Positions 9,757-22,200 are shown, counted from the stretch's first letter. The stretch is DNA of 64,000 bases from Oscillospiraceae bacterium (GCA_015064685.1 SVRT01000002.1:62001-126000); one strand, 5' to 3'. Numbers and translations: made by a program. The notes: generated by a model from the letters alone, not told the origin.

Positions 9757-9767
9757 TAGGGAAGAGA

Positions 9768-9797
9768 TAAAAGTTGGGGTTGCCTTGCGGCAACCCC
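9768..9797 (-). terminator. Intrinsic terminator of giant gene 1
   Basis: A perfect 9-bp G/C-rich inverted repeat (9776-9784 and 9789-9797) with a 4-base loop lies just after the stop codon at 9808. On the minus strand it is followed by a short T-rich run (ACTTTTATC). Confidence 0.82.
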
Positions 9798-9807
9798 ATG
9801 AGGTTTA

Positions 9808-12800
9808 TCAGTCAATTGTGACAGTTGTTCCTGTCTTAGACCAGTCTGTGTAATGAACGTAAGAAGTATCGCCCTTATAGTCAATAAAGGCTGATGCTTC
9901 GTCAAGGTCGTCTACTATCGCGCAGTATGAGATATCGATCTCTTCTGCTGCCGTTGTAAGTCTTATCCATACATCAAGATCGGTATCGGTTGTGTATTGT
10001 GTGCCGAAGGTTGTGTTTGTATGAACAGACAGATCAATGACGGCGACCTCCCAAACACCCGGATTGATGTTTTCAACGGATTTGGTCTTTGTGGCCATAG
10101 TTTTTCCTGATCCATCGTATTCGAAATCGCTTGTCAATGCATTTAACGAAATATATGCATTATTCGTTGCGCGATATTTGAGAACCAAGTATCTTCCTGT
10201 GTCTCCGCTAACTCCGATGAAATTGTTTTGACCCGTAAGGAAGACGTGACCTTGTACAGAGAAATTATATCTTACAAAGTCAATCCCCTCATCGGTTTTA
10301 ACGTGCAGGACGGGCGTAGAGTTGTAGCCGGTCATACCGAGAATTCCGTATTCCTGGTTGACAAAGCTGTCATCAAAGGGTTTCTCGGGCTCAAGGCCGT
10401 TGAGAGATACATCAACTCCGACCTTGCTCCAATCCTCGTAGAACTTATACTGAGTAGCACCAAGCTCAAACATTGCAGCCATTTCTGCTTCGGTGAGATC
10501 GTCAACGATAGCTACATATGCAATATCGAGTGTCTCGGAATTAGTTGTAATTCTGAGCTGAATCTTGGTATTATTAAGACCGACGGTGTAGTGTGCAAAC
10601 TGTGCCAGGTCAATAACCGCGATCTCCCAGTCCTCGGGGACATTGTTTTCGGTTTTAGTAGTCCCGGAGAGATAACCCTTTCCGGATTCGGGAAGATTCG
10701 TTCCGTAGTCGTTTGTTCTGATCTCTAGCCTGATATCAGCTTCACCGGATGCTCTATACATGAGAACAAGGTAGCGTCCCGCAGTGCTTATCGAAACATT
10801 TGCCGAATCATTTCCTGTGAGCCAAGCATGTCCGTTCTGCACGAAATTGAAGCGTCTGAAGGATACTCCGTTTTCGGTAAGATCTTCTTCAATCGTTGCG
10901 TTTGTCATGTTATCGGTTGGATATCCGTTCATATTTGTAAGGGGAAGACTTACGTTAATATAATCGGAAGATCCTGCATTCTGGAGCAAGTACTTTGCAA
11001 GGTTTACAGTTACCGTGTAGTCACCGTTGACTGTTGGATATTTCGTACTTGTCGAGGTATCAAATTCAACATTCCATGTTGCGGGATTGATAACGCTGAC
11101 AGATATGCCTTTATTTCCGATTGCAGCCACAGCGGAAGAAATAGCTGTATTGCGTTTTGATGCATCGCTAGCATTTGAACTGTTACTCAATGACTGAATA
11201 ACGTAGATAGTAGCACTTGAATTCTTATTCTTAATGCTGGTTGCAAGAGCAGAATAAGTGTTGACAAAATTGTTGATCTCAGTCTGCGTTGAGCTTGCAG
11301 TTATAGCATCTGTTCCAAGGAAGATGACATATATGTCGGGTACTCTGGATACTGAAGTTGAGGGAAGTGTATTTCCGACTACTACCGAGTAATCCCAACC
11401 GAGGACGTCACCTACACGGTGAGCAAAGCTCGTGTCATAATCAACCATTGAGTCGCCTATGAACTGGATGTATTTATCTTTGTTTGTGAGCTTTGTGATC
11501 GTTGAGGTGCTACCGGTCTTAATACCCGAGAAGGTTATGGGTTTCGTCTTGTCAGCGCATGAAAGACGAACAGTGTGTGCCCCTTCTGCAAGGGTGAAGG
11601 TCATCTCATCTGAAACGGTGTATGTAACGGGTGCCTTTTCATCAATGGAGACCTTGAAAGTAGTTTCGCCATTGAAGAGGAGTGTGAATGTGTAACCTGT
11701 GAAGTTAAATTCAACGTAATCTGCATCTCCGCCCGATACCATTGCAGAGCCGCTGGTGTTCCAAATACCCGTGTATTTGAACGCGGATGAATTTGTAGCA
11801 GCATATTCTTTTACAGTGAATGAGTAGGTCTTTGTGTATCCCTCAGCAAAGGATATTGATTTCTGTCCTTGGCTCTTGAGAGAAGAAAGCTGTGCTGCAA
11901 AGTGTTCAACGGCATAGATCAAAGCAGAATTTGTTTCTGCGGTGATCACAAGCTGACCGTTAACACACGCAACGGCATACGAATTTGACTTGATCAGATT
12001 GCTTTCGCTGTCATTTACAACGAGCTTGATCTCTTTTTCGTAGGGCATTACTGTGGATGCAACGGAATATCCGCAGATCGTTTTGAGTTTTGAAGCGAGG
12101 ATATTGCCTGCCATAAGGTTAGCTTTATCTTCGGGAACGATCTTGAAGTTGGAGAGGTGTGTTCCTGCAACGTATATATCAAAATCGTGCGGGAAGAGTC
12201 CTTCTACGTCGGTTCCGTGAATATCTGCGTAATCTTCGGCGTCAACTCCGCTGATGGTCGTAAGTGTACCTGCTGCATTTCTGTACTTGTTACCTGAAAT
12301 TTCAACATTGACCGCAGTTGTGATCTTGATGAAATTACCGGGAGCAGATGAGGTCTTAGGATCAAAGATATTATCAATTATCTTTATATTCTGCGCGCCG
12401 TCAATGCAGATGCCGTACTGATGTCCGTAATTTAAGAAGTGGCATCCCTTTATTATGAAATTGGTAGATATTATCTTGTGGATATTTGCCTCTCCGTAGG
12501 TAGAAAGACCTGAAATATAAACGGGAGCAATTTTAGGATCATCCCAAGTTTCGCCTGCGAAACCTGTATCATCAAATACACAGTTTTCAACCGAAATGTA
12601 TCTCGGGATAGTGGATTCGCCCCATTCGGGCTCGCAGTTGCCGAGGATACCAGTGCTCTTTATGTGCTGGAACGTACTGTTCTTGATCGTTGCGTTAACG
12701 GTCTTGGTGAGTACACCTCGTGACCAGGAATTTCTGATCAGATAGTTATCAACCGTAAAGTTTCCGGATACGGTGTTGATATTATCAACCGTTATCTTAT

Positions 12801-15800
12801 TATCCATTCTGTAATGGTTGTCTTTTAGATCATAACCCTCAAGAGCGGCAAAGTTAACAGATTCGATCGGAACCTTTACGGAATTAACAACGATCTTATA
12901 GGTTATGTCTCCGAGATAGTAGAGCTCATTAAGCTGAGATTCGGGATTGCTATGGGTCAAACAAATTCCATCACAGACGATTTCTCCGTCGGGGGTGTAA
13001 ATGAAAATATTATCACCCTCATCGAAGTACAGGGGATTCATCGTTCTGTTATGATTATCGCTGCTTGTATAAATTCCGTGATAAACCGAGGTTACGTTAC
13101 CTTTTACGTAAACGGTGGCAGTGCCGTCGCCGTTGTCGGTTATGCCATAAAGTCTTGCGCTGGATCCATGCTGGTTAGATCCGTCGTCACACATCTGCTC
13201 AAACAAGCAGGATTCGATGTCAAGACCCTGACGGCTTATTACGTGTGTAGCATCAACGGAGCAGAATCTGGGCTGAGTACCGCGGTAACGACCCTCTGAG
13301 TCAACGTACATCTCAAAGTCAACGCCGGGATACTTCGCCTCGAGGGAAGTGAAGTATTCATAGTCTTCTTCGGACATGACATATGGAGAGGTAGGACAGT
13401 TATGAACTCTCTCAATCTTAACATTATAGCATCGGCCTGAAACAAGGTGACCGAGCGCCGCGGCATATCCATGAAGGACACAGTCCTTCAAAAGTATGTT
13501 TTCTGCATTTATAATACCGATGGATCTCTGGTTATCTCCTGCCATTCTTGTGCAGAGAAGATCACCAACCTCAAGCTTATTGTAATTTTCCTCGGTAACT
13601 TGAATTACTATGGTTTTGTCGGAATTAGTCCGAACGTAGGTGTAGCTTGTTTCAAACCAAGGAGTAGGTTCTCCTTTATGGCAAGCGTAGAAGTTGGCTC
13701 TGAAAACGCCGGGATTACTGAGACCCCATCCCGCTTCAAGATCAAAGCCTGCAGAGGGAACTACGAGAATCTGATTGTTATCTAACTTTGCGAGTACATT
13801 TGCCTGACCGAGAGATTGATAGTTGTATGCATTGGTCATTCCGTGGATACTCAGATTTTTTGCGCCCTCGATTTGAATTATATAGTTAGTTTTTTCGGTT
13901 GCAAGATATTCCTCGTTTGTTACGAATTCATGCTCGTTATATACACCGAATGCATATATAACCGTGTTGCTCGCTGCCTCCTTGAGATGCATGTAATCAC
14001 CCTTAACAGTGGTGTAAGCTCCGGGAGGAACGATGACAACTCCGTTGGTTTTTGCATTCTCTTCAATATAAGTATTTAGATCGTATGAGGTGTCGTTTGC
14101 TATATCCTTAACGGTCGTTTTTCTTTCCATATCAATGAAAAGATCCTTATTGGTGTGGGGAAGAAGCTCTTCCTTTGCACCAACCTCATTTCGAGCCGTG
14201 ACATCCATAAGGCTGTCGCCGTTTACGTTGGAGTTATTAGAGGAAACAACTGTGTGATCTGCGTCACCGTGATATGAGTTGGAATCACAGAGCAAATAGT
14301 CGTTATCGGAGAGCTCAAGGCGCCCGCCGATGGAATTCTCAACAATATACGTGTTTGTTGAATAATCCGAAACGATATTAAACACAGAATTGAAGAGAAT
14401 AACTGTATTCGTAGCATCACCTATTTTAACAGAATACTCAGAGCCTGCAATGTTGTTGTATGCAACAAGAGAGTTAAGTGAATTATCACTCAAAACTATA
14501 CCGGAGCCTGTGCCAGATACAGTCAGATCGTTATTCATGAAAGAACAGTCGACTCCGTTTGAGGTAACACCGGTTACAGATGCAATGAGCTTAGAATTAT
14601 AAACGGAAAGCTCGTTTGCACAACCGATTACACAGTCGTCAGATGAAATATACGAATTCTTGATTGATGTATTTCTTGCTGAGGTGAAAACTGCAGTCTC
14701 GTTTGCTATGACTCTGCAGTTGTCAATCGTCACATTTGTACAGTTATCATCTATATTCAAGGCTGAAGTATCACTGTTGATCTCTACTGACGTCAAGGTG
14801 ATATTGTCGGAATTTGCAATTGAAATGTTACCCAGAATAATAAGGTTGCTGACAGAAATTGAATTAACGTTTTCGATAATTACACCGGCAGGCGCTATGA
14901 TGGCAGCACCGTTTCCGTTGACATTATGTGAAATACGGAGTGTCTCGCCGTCGGAAACTCTGTAGACCGCTCCATTTACAAGTCCGGTAGAAAGCATTGA
15001 CTGAAGCTGTGCAGACGTCTTATTAATGAAGTTGCCCGTATCGATGTTATGCTCGGTAAGAGCGAACGAGTCATCAGAAAGAGTTGAGCCTGCCCCCGGT
15101 ATATCGCCGCCGACAAAAGATGCAAAAACAGCATGGAGGGTCATATTGCTAGCCCCAACTGTTATTTCCATTGCCTGATCCTTTGAGATGATTGTTTTAT
15201 TTTCATCTTCCCAATAAAGAAATCTTCCCAAATCACCGTTGCTTTTTGCAGTTATGGTTAGTTTTGTTCCCGGGATGGCAAATGCGGTATTAAATCCATC
15301 GGCAAAAACACCGTCCTCAAGTGTGATCTTAACGTGCTTGTCGGTCGCAAGAGTATCGGTTTTATAGTTAAAATACTCCTGTGCAGATGCACCGTATTCG
15401 AGCATTCCTTGAAGAAGAGAACAGAGATCCTCATTTTCGGTTTTTGTTCCGGTGTATCCAAGCTTATTGTATACATAATTCAAAATGCTGTATTTTTCAG
15501 CCTCACTGTAATAGATAACACCGTTAACCTCAACGAACGCACGGGCGTAAACTGTATCTGTCATTTGCTTTGCCGCAAGCTCTTTGAAATTAAAAATCGC
15601 GCAATTTTTTCCATTAACAGTAGAAAACTCCTGAGGAGTTAAAATAAAATCCTCTGTTCCGACAGTGTATTCGTTTTGAGGATCGTCCCAAACAAGCAAT
15701 TTGATGCTGGTGGTATCATCGACGTTTTCGCAGGAAACAGCATATTTTATGTAAATGGATTCGCTGAATGAAAGATTCTTTCCAACAATTGAAAGCGAAG

Positions 15801-15906
15801 GCGTTGCAGCAGAATTATTTGCCAGCGCAAATGCACCAATTAATAAAACGGCACATATTGCTATGACAGAAATAATAATTGAAAAAAATAACTTCTTATT
15901 TTTCAT
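9808..15906 (-). CDS. Giant secreted multidomain beta-helix protein 1 (degenerate SGNH region)
   Basis: A 2,032-residue paralogue of the two genes upstream. The signal peptide is residues 1-30. Residues about 35-200 form a shared N-terminal module (NLSFSESIYIKYAV to EYGASAQEYFNYKTDTL), followed by an InlB-repeat-like stretch. Residues about 330-560 are a parallel beta-helix of short N/V/I-rich repeats. Residues about 590-1270 are a second beta-helix with CDDGSNQHG (DD at 907-908), which resembles GH110 galactosidases in my judgement. Next come a CE2-like jelly roll and an SGNH-like region with GDS at 1484-1486. There the block III Asn is Asp (GTDAI, 1531) and the DxxH motif is lost (TKYPTVNG), so esterase activity is doubtful. 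Two jelly-roll-like modules end the protein. I see no sortase signal, SLH repeat or membrane anchor. A 46-codon gene precedes it by 16 bases. Confidence 0.85.
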   Translation of the reverse strand: MKNKKLFFSIIISVIAICAVLLIGAFALANNSAATPSLSIVGKNLSFSESIYIKYAVSCENVDDTTSIKLLVWDDPQNEYTVGTEDFILTPQEFSTVNGKNCAIFNFKELAAKQMTDTVYARAFVEVNGVIYYSEAEKYSILNYVYNKLGYTGTKTENEDLCSLLQGMLEYGASAQEYFNYKTDTLATDKHVKITLEDGVFADGFNTAFAIPGTKLTITAKSNGDLGRFLYWEDENKTIISKDQAMEITVGASNMTLHAVFASFVGGDIPGAGSTLSDDSFALTEHNIDTGNFINKTSAQLQSMLSTGLVNGAVYRVSDGETLRISHNVNGNGAAIIAPAGVIIENVNSISVSNLIILGNISIANSDNITLTSVEINSDTSALNIDDNCTNVTIDNCRVIANETAVFTSARNTSIKNSYISSDDCVIGCANELSVYNSKLIASVTGVTSNGVDCSFMNNDLTVSGTGSGIVLSDNSLNSLVAYNNIAGSEYSVKIGDATNTVILFNSVFNIVSDYSTNTYIVENSIGGRLELSDNDYLLCDSNSYHGDADHTVVSSNNSNVNGDSLMDVTARNEVGAKEELLPHTNKDLFIDMERKTTVKDIANDTSYDLNTYIEENAKTNGVVIVPPGAYTTVKGDYMHLKEAASNTVIYAFGVYNEHEFVTNEEYLATEKTNYIIQIEGAKNLSIHGMTNAYNYQSLGQANVLAKLDNNQILVVPSAGFDLEAGWGLSNPGVFRANFYACHKGEPTPWFETSYTYVRTNSDKTIVIQVTEENYNKLEVGDLLCTRMAGDNQRSIGIINAENILLKDCVLHGYAAALGHLVSGRCYNVKIERVHNCPTSPYVMSEEDYEYFTSLEAKYPGVDFEMYVDSEGRYRGTQPRFCSVDATHVISRQGLDIESCLFEQMCDDGSNQHGSSARLYGITDNGDGTATVYVKGNVTSVYHGIYTSSDNHNRTMNPLYFDEGDNIFIYTPDGEIVCDGICLTHSNPESQLNELYYLGDITYKIVVNSVKVPIESVNFAALEGYDLKDNHYRMDNKITVDNINTVSGNFTVDNYLIRNSWSRGVLTKTVNATIKNSTFQHIKSTGILGNCEPEWGESTIPRYISVENCVFDDTGFAGETWDDPKIAPVYISGLSTYGEANIHKIISTNFIIKGCHFLNYGHQYGICIDGAQNIKIIDNIFDPKTSSAPGNFIKITTAVNVEISGNKYRNAAGTLTTISGVDAEDYADIHGTDVEGLFPHDFDIYVAGTHLSNFKIVPEDKANLMAGNILASKLKTICGYSVASTVMPYEKEIKLVVNDSESNLIKSNSYAVACVNGQLVITAETNSALIYAVEHFAAQLSSLKSQGQKSISFAEGYTKTYSFTVKEYAATNSSAFKYTGIWNTSGSAMVSGGDADYVEFNFTGYTFTLLFNGETTFKVSIDEKAPVTYTVSDEMTFTLAEGAHTVRLSCADKTKPITFSGIKTGSTSTITKLTNKDKYIQFIGDSMVDYDTSFAHRVGDVLGWDYSVVVGNTLPSTSVSRVPDIYVIFLGTDAITASSTQTEINNFVNTYSALATSIKNKNSSATIYVIQSLSNSSNASDASKRNTAISSAVAAIGNKGISVSVINPATWNVEFDTSTSTKYPTVNGDYTVTVNLAKYLLQNAGSSDYINVSLPLTNMNGYPTDNMTNATIEEDLTENGVSFRRFNFVQNGHAWLTGNDSANVSISTAGRYLVLMYRASGEADIRLEIRTNDYGTNLPESGKGYLSGTTKTENNVPEDWEIAVIDLAQFAHYTVGLNNTKIQLRITTNSETLDIAYVAIVDDLTEAEMAAMFELGATQYKFYEDWSKVGVDVSLNGLEPEKPFDDSFVNQEYGILGMTGYNSTPVLHVKTDEGIDFVRYNFSVQGHVFLTGQNNFIGVSGDTGRYLVLKYRATNNAYISLNALTSDFEYDGSGKTMATKTKSVENINPGVWEVAVIDLSVHTNTTFGTQYTTDTDLDVWIRLTTAAEEIDISYCAIVDDLDEASAFIDYKGDTSYVHYTDWSKTGTTVTID

Positions 15907-15922
15907 ACATATCCTCTCGATC

Positions 15923-16063
15923 TCAGTCGACGTCCCATTCGCCTTGGTTGGGGTCAGATGTGGTAGAGGTGGTTATGATTTCTGCATCAAAATATATTAT
16001 TGTGATGCGGGGAGTATCATAAGTTTCTTTGCTTGTAACATCAAAGTGGAGATTGTTATTCAT
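15923..16063 (-). CDS. Small acidic protein 1 with C-terminal DPNxGEWD motif
   Basis: A 46-residue gene that starts at ATG 16063 after a strong GAAAGGAAAAA ribosome site, downstream of a near-consensus promoter. Key residues are Y15-x2-P18-x-I20, I30-T31-x-S33 and D37-P38-N39-Q40-G41-E42-W43-D44, with two more residues to the stop. There is no signal peptide, membrane segment or cysteine. The same residues recur at the same positions in the small gene at 22417-22566 and with one or two residue shifts in the one at 29125-29268. All three sit first in a two-gene unit before a giant secreted protein. The stop is 16 bases before the giant gene start, so translational coupling is likely. Family and function are unknown to me. 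Confidence 0.85.
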   Translation of the reverse strand: MNNNLHFDVTSKETYDTPRITIIYFDAEIITTSTTSDPNQGEWDVD

Positions 16064-16109
16064 TTTAATTTTTCCTTTCATCCCTTATTGGAAACAATTT
16101 CACATTCTT

Positions 16110-16138
16110 ATTATACCTTCTTTTTGTCTAAAAGTCAA
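16110..16138 (-). promoter_or_regulatory. Sigma-A promoter of unit 1 (small gene plus giant gene)
   Basis: Minus strand TTGACT (16133-16138) and TATAAT (16110-16115) with a 17-base spacer, 46 bases upstream of the small gene. The stretch TATTGACTTTTAGAC is shared, with one change, by the unit 3 promoter. Confidence 0.88.
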
Positions 16139-16156
16139 TAGAAAGATAAATAAAGA

Positions 16157-16211
16157 ATAAAAAAGAGTGGGCATACTCACACGAAATAATTACATTCGCG
16201 TGAGCATGCCC
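16157..16211 (-). terminator. Intrinsic terminator of giant gene 2
   Basis: A 17-bp stem (16169-16185 and 16195-16211), perfect when two G-U pairs are allowed on the minus-strand RNA, has a short A/T loop and is followed by CTTTTTT. It lies just after the stop of giant gene 2 at 16226. Confidence 0.92.
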
Positions 16212-16225
16212 GAGTGATAGGAAGA

Positions 16226-19200
16226 TTATTCGATTACTTTTGCGATTCCGTCCTGTGACCAATCACTATACTGCACGTATGTAGAATCCCCCATGGCAGA
16301 AACGTATCTTTCTGCTTCACTGATGTCGTCGACAAGGGCAAAATAAGAAATATCTACATATTCGCAGCTAGTAGTGATTCTTATGAGAATATCAAGGTCT
16401 GAATCTCTTTGGAAATTTGGGAATGCGGCAAGGTCGATAACCGCAACCTCCCATGATTCGGTAATCTTTGTTGCCGGTTTAGCTTTTGTGGACATTGTTT
16501 CATAGGGCCTTGAGCTATTATATGGCAGATCGCTTGTTTGCATCTCGAGTCTGAGAGAAGTGTTTGCCTTGGCTCTGTATTTAAGAACTAAATAGTTTCC
16601 TGTATCTCCTTCGATTGAAGTAAGATAGTTCCCACCCTTAAAGAAAATATGTCCGGTTTGTGTAAATTCGAATCTGTTGTATCTGACACCGTAATCATCG
16701 GTAAAGAGAAGCTTTGTCGGGGCAGTGATCTGACCGGTTGCACCGTTATACATCTGCATAGACTCAAGACGGAAGTTGTGGTTAACAAAGCTGAGATCGA
16801 TTTCCTCATCCTTATCTTCTTCCTCAATTTCCTCACCCTCTATCGATGTCTTTACACCCTTCTGCTTCCAATCCTCATACATATAGTAGTCATATGCATT
16901 GAATTCTGACATTATGAGCAGATGTGCTTCCTTCAGGTTGTCGACTACCGATACGTGAGCGATGTCGATCTCGGTAAGAGAAGTTGTAAATCTGATCTGA
17001 ACCTTTGTGTCGATTCCTGTTGTATAATGATTGAACTGTGACAGATCAACAACAGCGATCTCCCAATCGGTTGGAACATAGACAGTAGGCTTGGTTACCG
17101 TGGAAACGTAGCCCTTTCCGGATTCGGCGACGTTTGTTCCGTAGTCGTTGGTTCTGACGTTAAGTGAGAGGGAATAGTCGCCTGAGGTTCTATACTTGAT
17201 AACAAGATATCTTCCGGAATTAGCAACGATATCTGCATAGTCAGATCCGCTTATGAATACGTGACCGTTTTTATCAAAATTGTAGCGGCTGAATGTAATT
17301 CCGTCTTCAACAACGTTTTTAGTCCACGTTCCGTTATAGTTCTTCATTTTATCGATGGGGAATGTTACGTTTACATAATCAGATGAATCAATATCGGTTG
17401 CAATGTAGTTGGAAAGTTTAATTAAAAGTGTTTTCTTTCCATTTGCGGTGGGATTGGTTGTGTCAACCGAAGTGTCAAATTGAATGCCCCAATTTATAAC
17501 TGTATTAGCGGAGATAAGCTGCACCTTGTTATTTGATGCAATAGCATAGTTATCGTATGAGCTGTTTACAGTAAACGATTTCATTGCAGAAATTGCGCTA
17601 TATCTGTTGTGTGAGGTGTTGAACATATTGCCGGCATCGGACGTTGAAAGCGCTTGCATAAGATATATCTTCTTGTAATTCGGATATTTTGCAATTATGC
17701 TCTCAATCAGGCTCTTGTAAGATGCCTTGAAGGAAGATATCTCAGTTGTGCTCGAATTAGACGTTATCGCATCTGTTCCAAGGAAAATTACAAATACGTC
17801 GGGAGTGCGTCCGGTATTTGTTGTCGATGTAGGAAGTGTATTATCTACAAGGACCGAGTAATCCCAATCGAGGACGTTTCCGATCTTATGTGCAAAGCTG
17901 TCGGCGGAGTCTACCATTGAGTCACCGATAAACTGAATATAATGCTCCTTATCGGGAGTGCGAGTTAATACAGCATTAAGATATTTAACACCGGCAAAGT
18001 TTACCGTTTTGTCGGTATCCTTTGCAATGATCTTGATCGTATGTTCGCCTTCTGCGAGGTATAGTGTTAATTCACTGTCAACTGTATGTGATGTTGCGTT
18101 GCCACCGTCAATTGACAGATAAAATTCTGCTTTTTTGGAGAAGAGGAGAGTAATGCTACTTCCCATAATATCCATTTCAACGTAGTCGGCATCAGATACC
18201 GATTTCATCGCTGTTCCGCTTGCGTTCCAGAATCCGGTATATTTAAGCTTTGATGTATCGGTTGCGGGAATTGAGTTGAGCGCAAAGGTTCTTGTAACGG
18301 AATATCCGTTGTCAAATCTTATTGTCTGACTCTCCTTGTTGAGTTCTTTGACATAATTAACAAAATCTTCAACCGCATATATCAATGCAGATTTTGATGC
18401 TGCAGTAATAACGAGGTCTTTACCGTCGCAAGTTATTGTATAGCTATTTGAATTAACAGTCTGATCGTGCAGATCCTTTACAACAAGCTTGATTATATTC
18501 TCGTCGTAGAAATTAGATGCAGATACGGCATATCCGCAATGATCTCCAAGCTTGACTGCGGCTAGTCTTGCAACGTCGAGATATGAGTCGTCTGCGGGGA
18601 ATACTCGCATTTTACTCAGATGTGTGTTTCCAACGTATATATCGCAAGCAGCCTCAAACTCATCACCAACGTCCGTTCCGTGGATAAATGTGTAGTCTTC
18701 AGCGTCAATGTTGGTTATTGATGAAAGATTTCCATTGGAATCGCGGTATTTGTTGCCTGAAATCTCAATATCAATTGCGGTAAGGATCTTGATGAAATTA
18801 CCGGGATCTGCGGCATCCTCGGGATCAAATACGTTATCAATTATTCTTACGTCCTGGGCTCCGTTTACGTAAATACCGAAGTTGTGTCCGTATTCTCTGA
18901 ATTCACAACCTGTGATAAGGATATTGTGAGTTCTTAGGGTATCCACGTTTGCGTTTCCGTAGGTTGAAAGTCCGGAGATCGCGATAGGAGCTCGTATAGG
19001 ATCTTCCGTATTGAAGCCTGTATTGTCAAAGAGACAGTTGCTGATCACGATATTTCTGGAGACCGTGCTCTCGCCCCATGATGATTCAATGCTGAGAAGA
19101 TTTCCTGTGCTTGTAACGTTTCTGAACGTGGAGTGCTTAACGGTAGAATTGATAGTCTTGATAAGAACACCGCGAGCCGTTGAGTTACGTACCATAAGGT

Positions 19201-22200
19201 TATCTATCGTAAAGCCCTCGCTACAGTGGTCAATGTTATCAACTATGACCTTGTTAGTCATATCGTAGTGGTTATCTGTGAGATCGTATCCCTCGAGGGC
19301 AGCAAAATTGACCTCATCTGTAGGTACTTTTACGGACTTTACGTTAATTATGTACCTCATAGGTGTGAGATCGTATATTTCGACAAGGTCGTCCTCGTTT
19401 TTGGACGCTTCAAGTGTTGTTGTATCGCATACCAGCTCGCCCTTTGAAGTGTAAACGTATATTCTGTCTCCTGCAGAGAATCCGATAGGAGTCAGCGATC
19501 TCACCTTGTTGTCAGAAGCACTATGCAAGCCGAAGTATGTGGATGTGACCATGCCCTTGTAATAAAGAGTTGTGGTTCCGTCACCGTTATCCTTTGCGTC
19601 AAGAAGACGGTAGCTTGTTCCGTGCTGGTTAGAGCCGTCGTCACACATATTCTCAAAGAGACAAGAGGTAATATCAAGGCCCTCACTTGAGCCTGACATG
19701 TGTGTTGCATCTACAGATCCGACTCTGGGCTGTGCTCCGCGGTAACGACCCAGCTCATCCTGATATATTTCAAGATCAACGTCGTATTCTTCTTCCCAAG
19801 CAGCATACATATCATAGGTTTCCTTATCGATAATGTACGGCGCACGAGCCAGATTGTGTATTCTTTCGATCGAGCAATCATAGGTTTCTCCACCGACCAC
19901 TATCATAAGAGCAGCTGAATATCCGTAAAGCACCATGTCCTTCAGCTTGACGTTTACGGTGTTTGAGAGCGAAACTGTATTCTGGTTGTCACCTGCCATA
20001 CGGCAAGTCAGAATATCTCCGACGTTCATCTCCTCGTAAATTGAATCGCTTCCAAGCTTGAGAACTATTGTGCCGTCAGCGTTTGTTTTTACGTATGTAT
20101 AGCTTGATCCGCCAAGTCCGGAGTACAGATTTCCTGCGCTGAATTTTGTTGTGTATGAGTGATGGAAGACGTCTTTATTGCTTTGACCAAAGCCTGCTTC
20201 AAGATCGTAGCCTGCTGCGGGTACGACGAGAATGTAATTGTCGTTAGTGACTTTGTTATAAGCATCTACACCCTCAAGCTTTGCAAGAACGTGTACCTGT
20301 CCCGATGCCTGATAGTCATATCCCATCGTTATTCCGTGGAAGGTTACATTCTCGGCGCCTGTGAACCGAAGTATCTGATTTCCGCCCTTTTTTGCAAGAT
20401 ACTCTGCGTTGTTGTTGAATCCATGCTCATTGTATACACCGAACGCATATATCTGTGTATTGCTCATGCTACTGTCAATGCTCATAGGATCGCCTGCGGG
20501 TGTCGTGTAAGCACCGGGAGGAACGATAACGATACCGTTTGTCTTGGCATTTTGCTCAATGAAGGTATCAAGAGGTAGGGAAGTACCGTTAGCAACGTCC
20601 TTGACGGTTTCTTTTTTCTTCATGTCAAGGAAAAGCTCCTTGTTTGTATGAGGAAGAATATCTTCGTTTGCTCCAACGTCGTTTCTTGCGTTCACGTCGG
20701 TTATACTGTCACCGTTTACGTTTTTATTTTCGGTCATTGCGGGGACATGATTTCCATCTCCAAAGTAGGAGTTCGCATCACACAAAATGTAGTTGTTATT
20801 TGTGAGGATCAGATTACCGCCAAGGGAGTTTTCAACAACGTAGGTATTGGTGTTATTTTCAGCGGAAACGCAGTAACACGAATTCAAAATAACTACTGTA
20901 TTCGTTGATTCTGAAACTGAAATTGCTTTTGCGGGACCCGAAATGTTATTATAAGAAACGAGAGTGTTAAGTGAGCCCTCATGAATTTTTATGCCTGTCG
21001 ATGGAGTAGACGAATAAATATCGTTGTTGTTAATCGCTGTGTCCTCTCCTGAGGAGCTGATTCCAAGCGTTTGAGACAAAAGTTGACAGTTATATACCGT
21101 CAGTCCGTCAGCGCGACTGTCTACTGCTATATCCGATTTTACGTAGGAGTTGATCAGAGATGTGTTGATTGAACGGTTATAAAGTGCGATCGAGTCAGAG
21201 AGAAGGCGACAGTTATCGACAGTTACGTTGAGACATGATTCACTGATTTTCAGAGCAGTGGATGAGCCTCGTATTTCGGTAGAATGGATAGAAACATTTT
21301 CTGAATTGTTTATTGAAACATCTCCAACGATAATAACATCTTTAATTGAAATGCCGTTGCAATTATTTATGGAAACACCTGCGGGAGCAATGATAACGGC
21401 ATTGTTACCGCTAAATGATTTGGGAATGGATAATTCTGCACCGTTTGAAACTCTGTAGACCCTCTTTTCAAGAGATCCTGAGAAGAGCATAGCACTCAGC
21501 TCATCCGCGCTTACGTCGATAATATTCGCTTCATCGATAACATGTTCGGTGTTTGCGAATGAATCAGTATCTAAGCTAGCCCCTGCGCCGTCGATCTGAC
21601 CGCCTTTGTATGATGCATAGACTGCGCTTATCTGCATATTTGATAATCCAACGGAAAGTTCAAACGATTTGTCAAAGGATATTATCTTGCCGCTTTCATC
21701 TATCCAGTAAGTAAATGCTCCATTGTTTGTGGATTCAGGAGCGAAAACAGTCAGTTTGGAACCGACTTTTGCAATTTCCGTATTGAATCCATCCTCAAAC
21801 GTTCCATTTTCAAGAGTTACTTTAACGTGCTTGTCTGTTGCTAAAGCATCGGTTTTGTAGTCAAAATAATTTTGTGCGGATGCGCCGTACTCTAGAAGAC
21901 CCGAAAGGAGAGCTTTAAGGTCCTCATTGCTTGATGCGGTTCCCGTATATCCAAGCTTGTTATAAGCGTATGTAAGTGCGCTGTATTTTTTTACTTCACT
22001 GTAGTATTCCTGACCGTTGACTGTACAATATGCTCTTGCATATATGTAGTCAGTTAGCTTTTTGGCAGGGATGTTTTTATAATCAAAAATAATACATTTA
22101 GTTCCTTCAACCGTTTTGGTACCAACGGGAGAGAGAATAACCGATTCTGTATTTTTTGTATATGTGTCACTCGGAGATGTCCAAACCAGGAGTTTGACAT

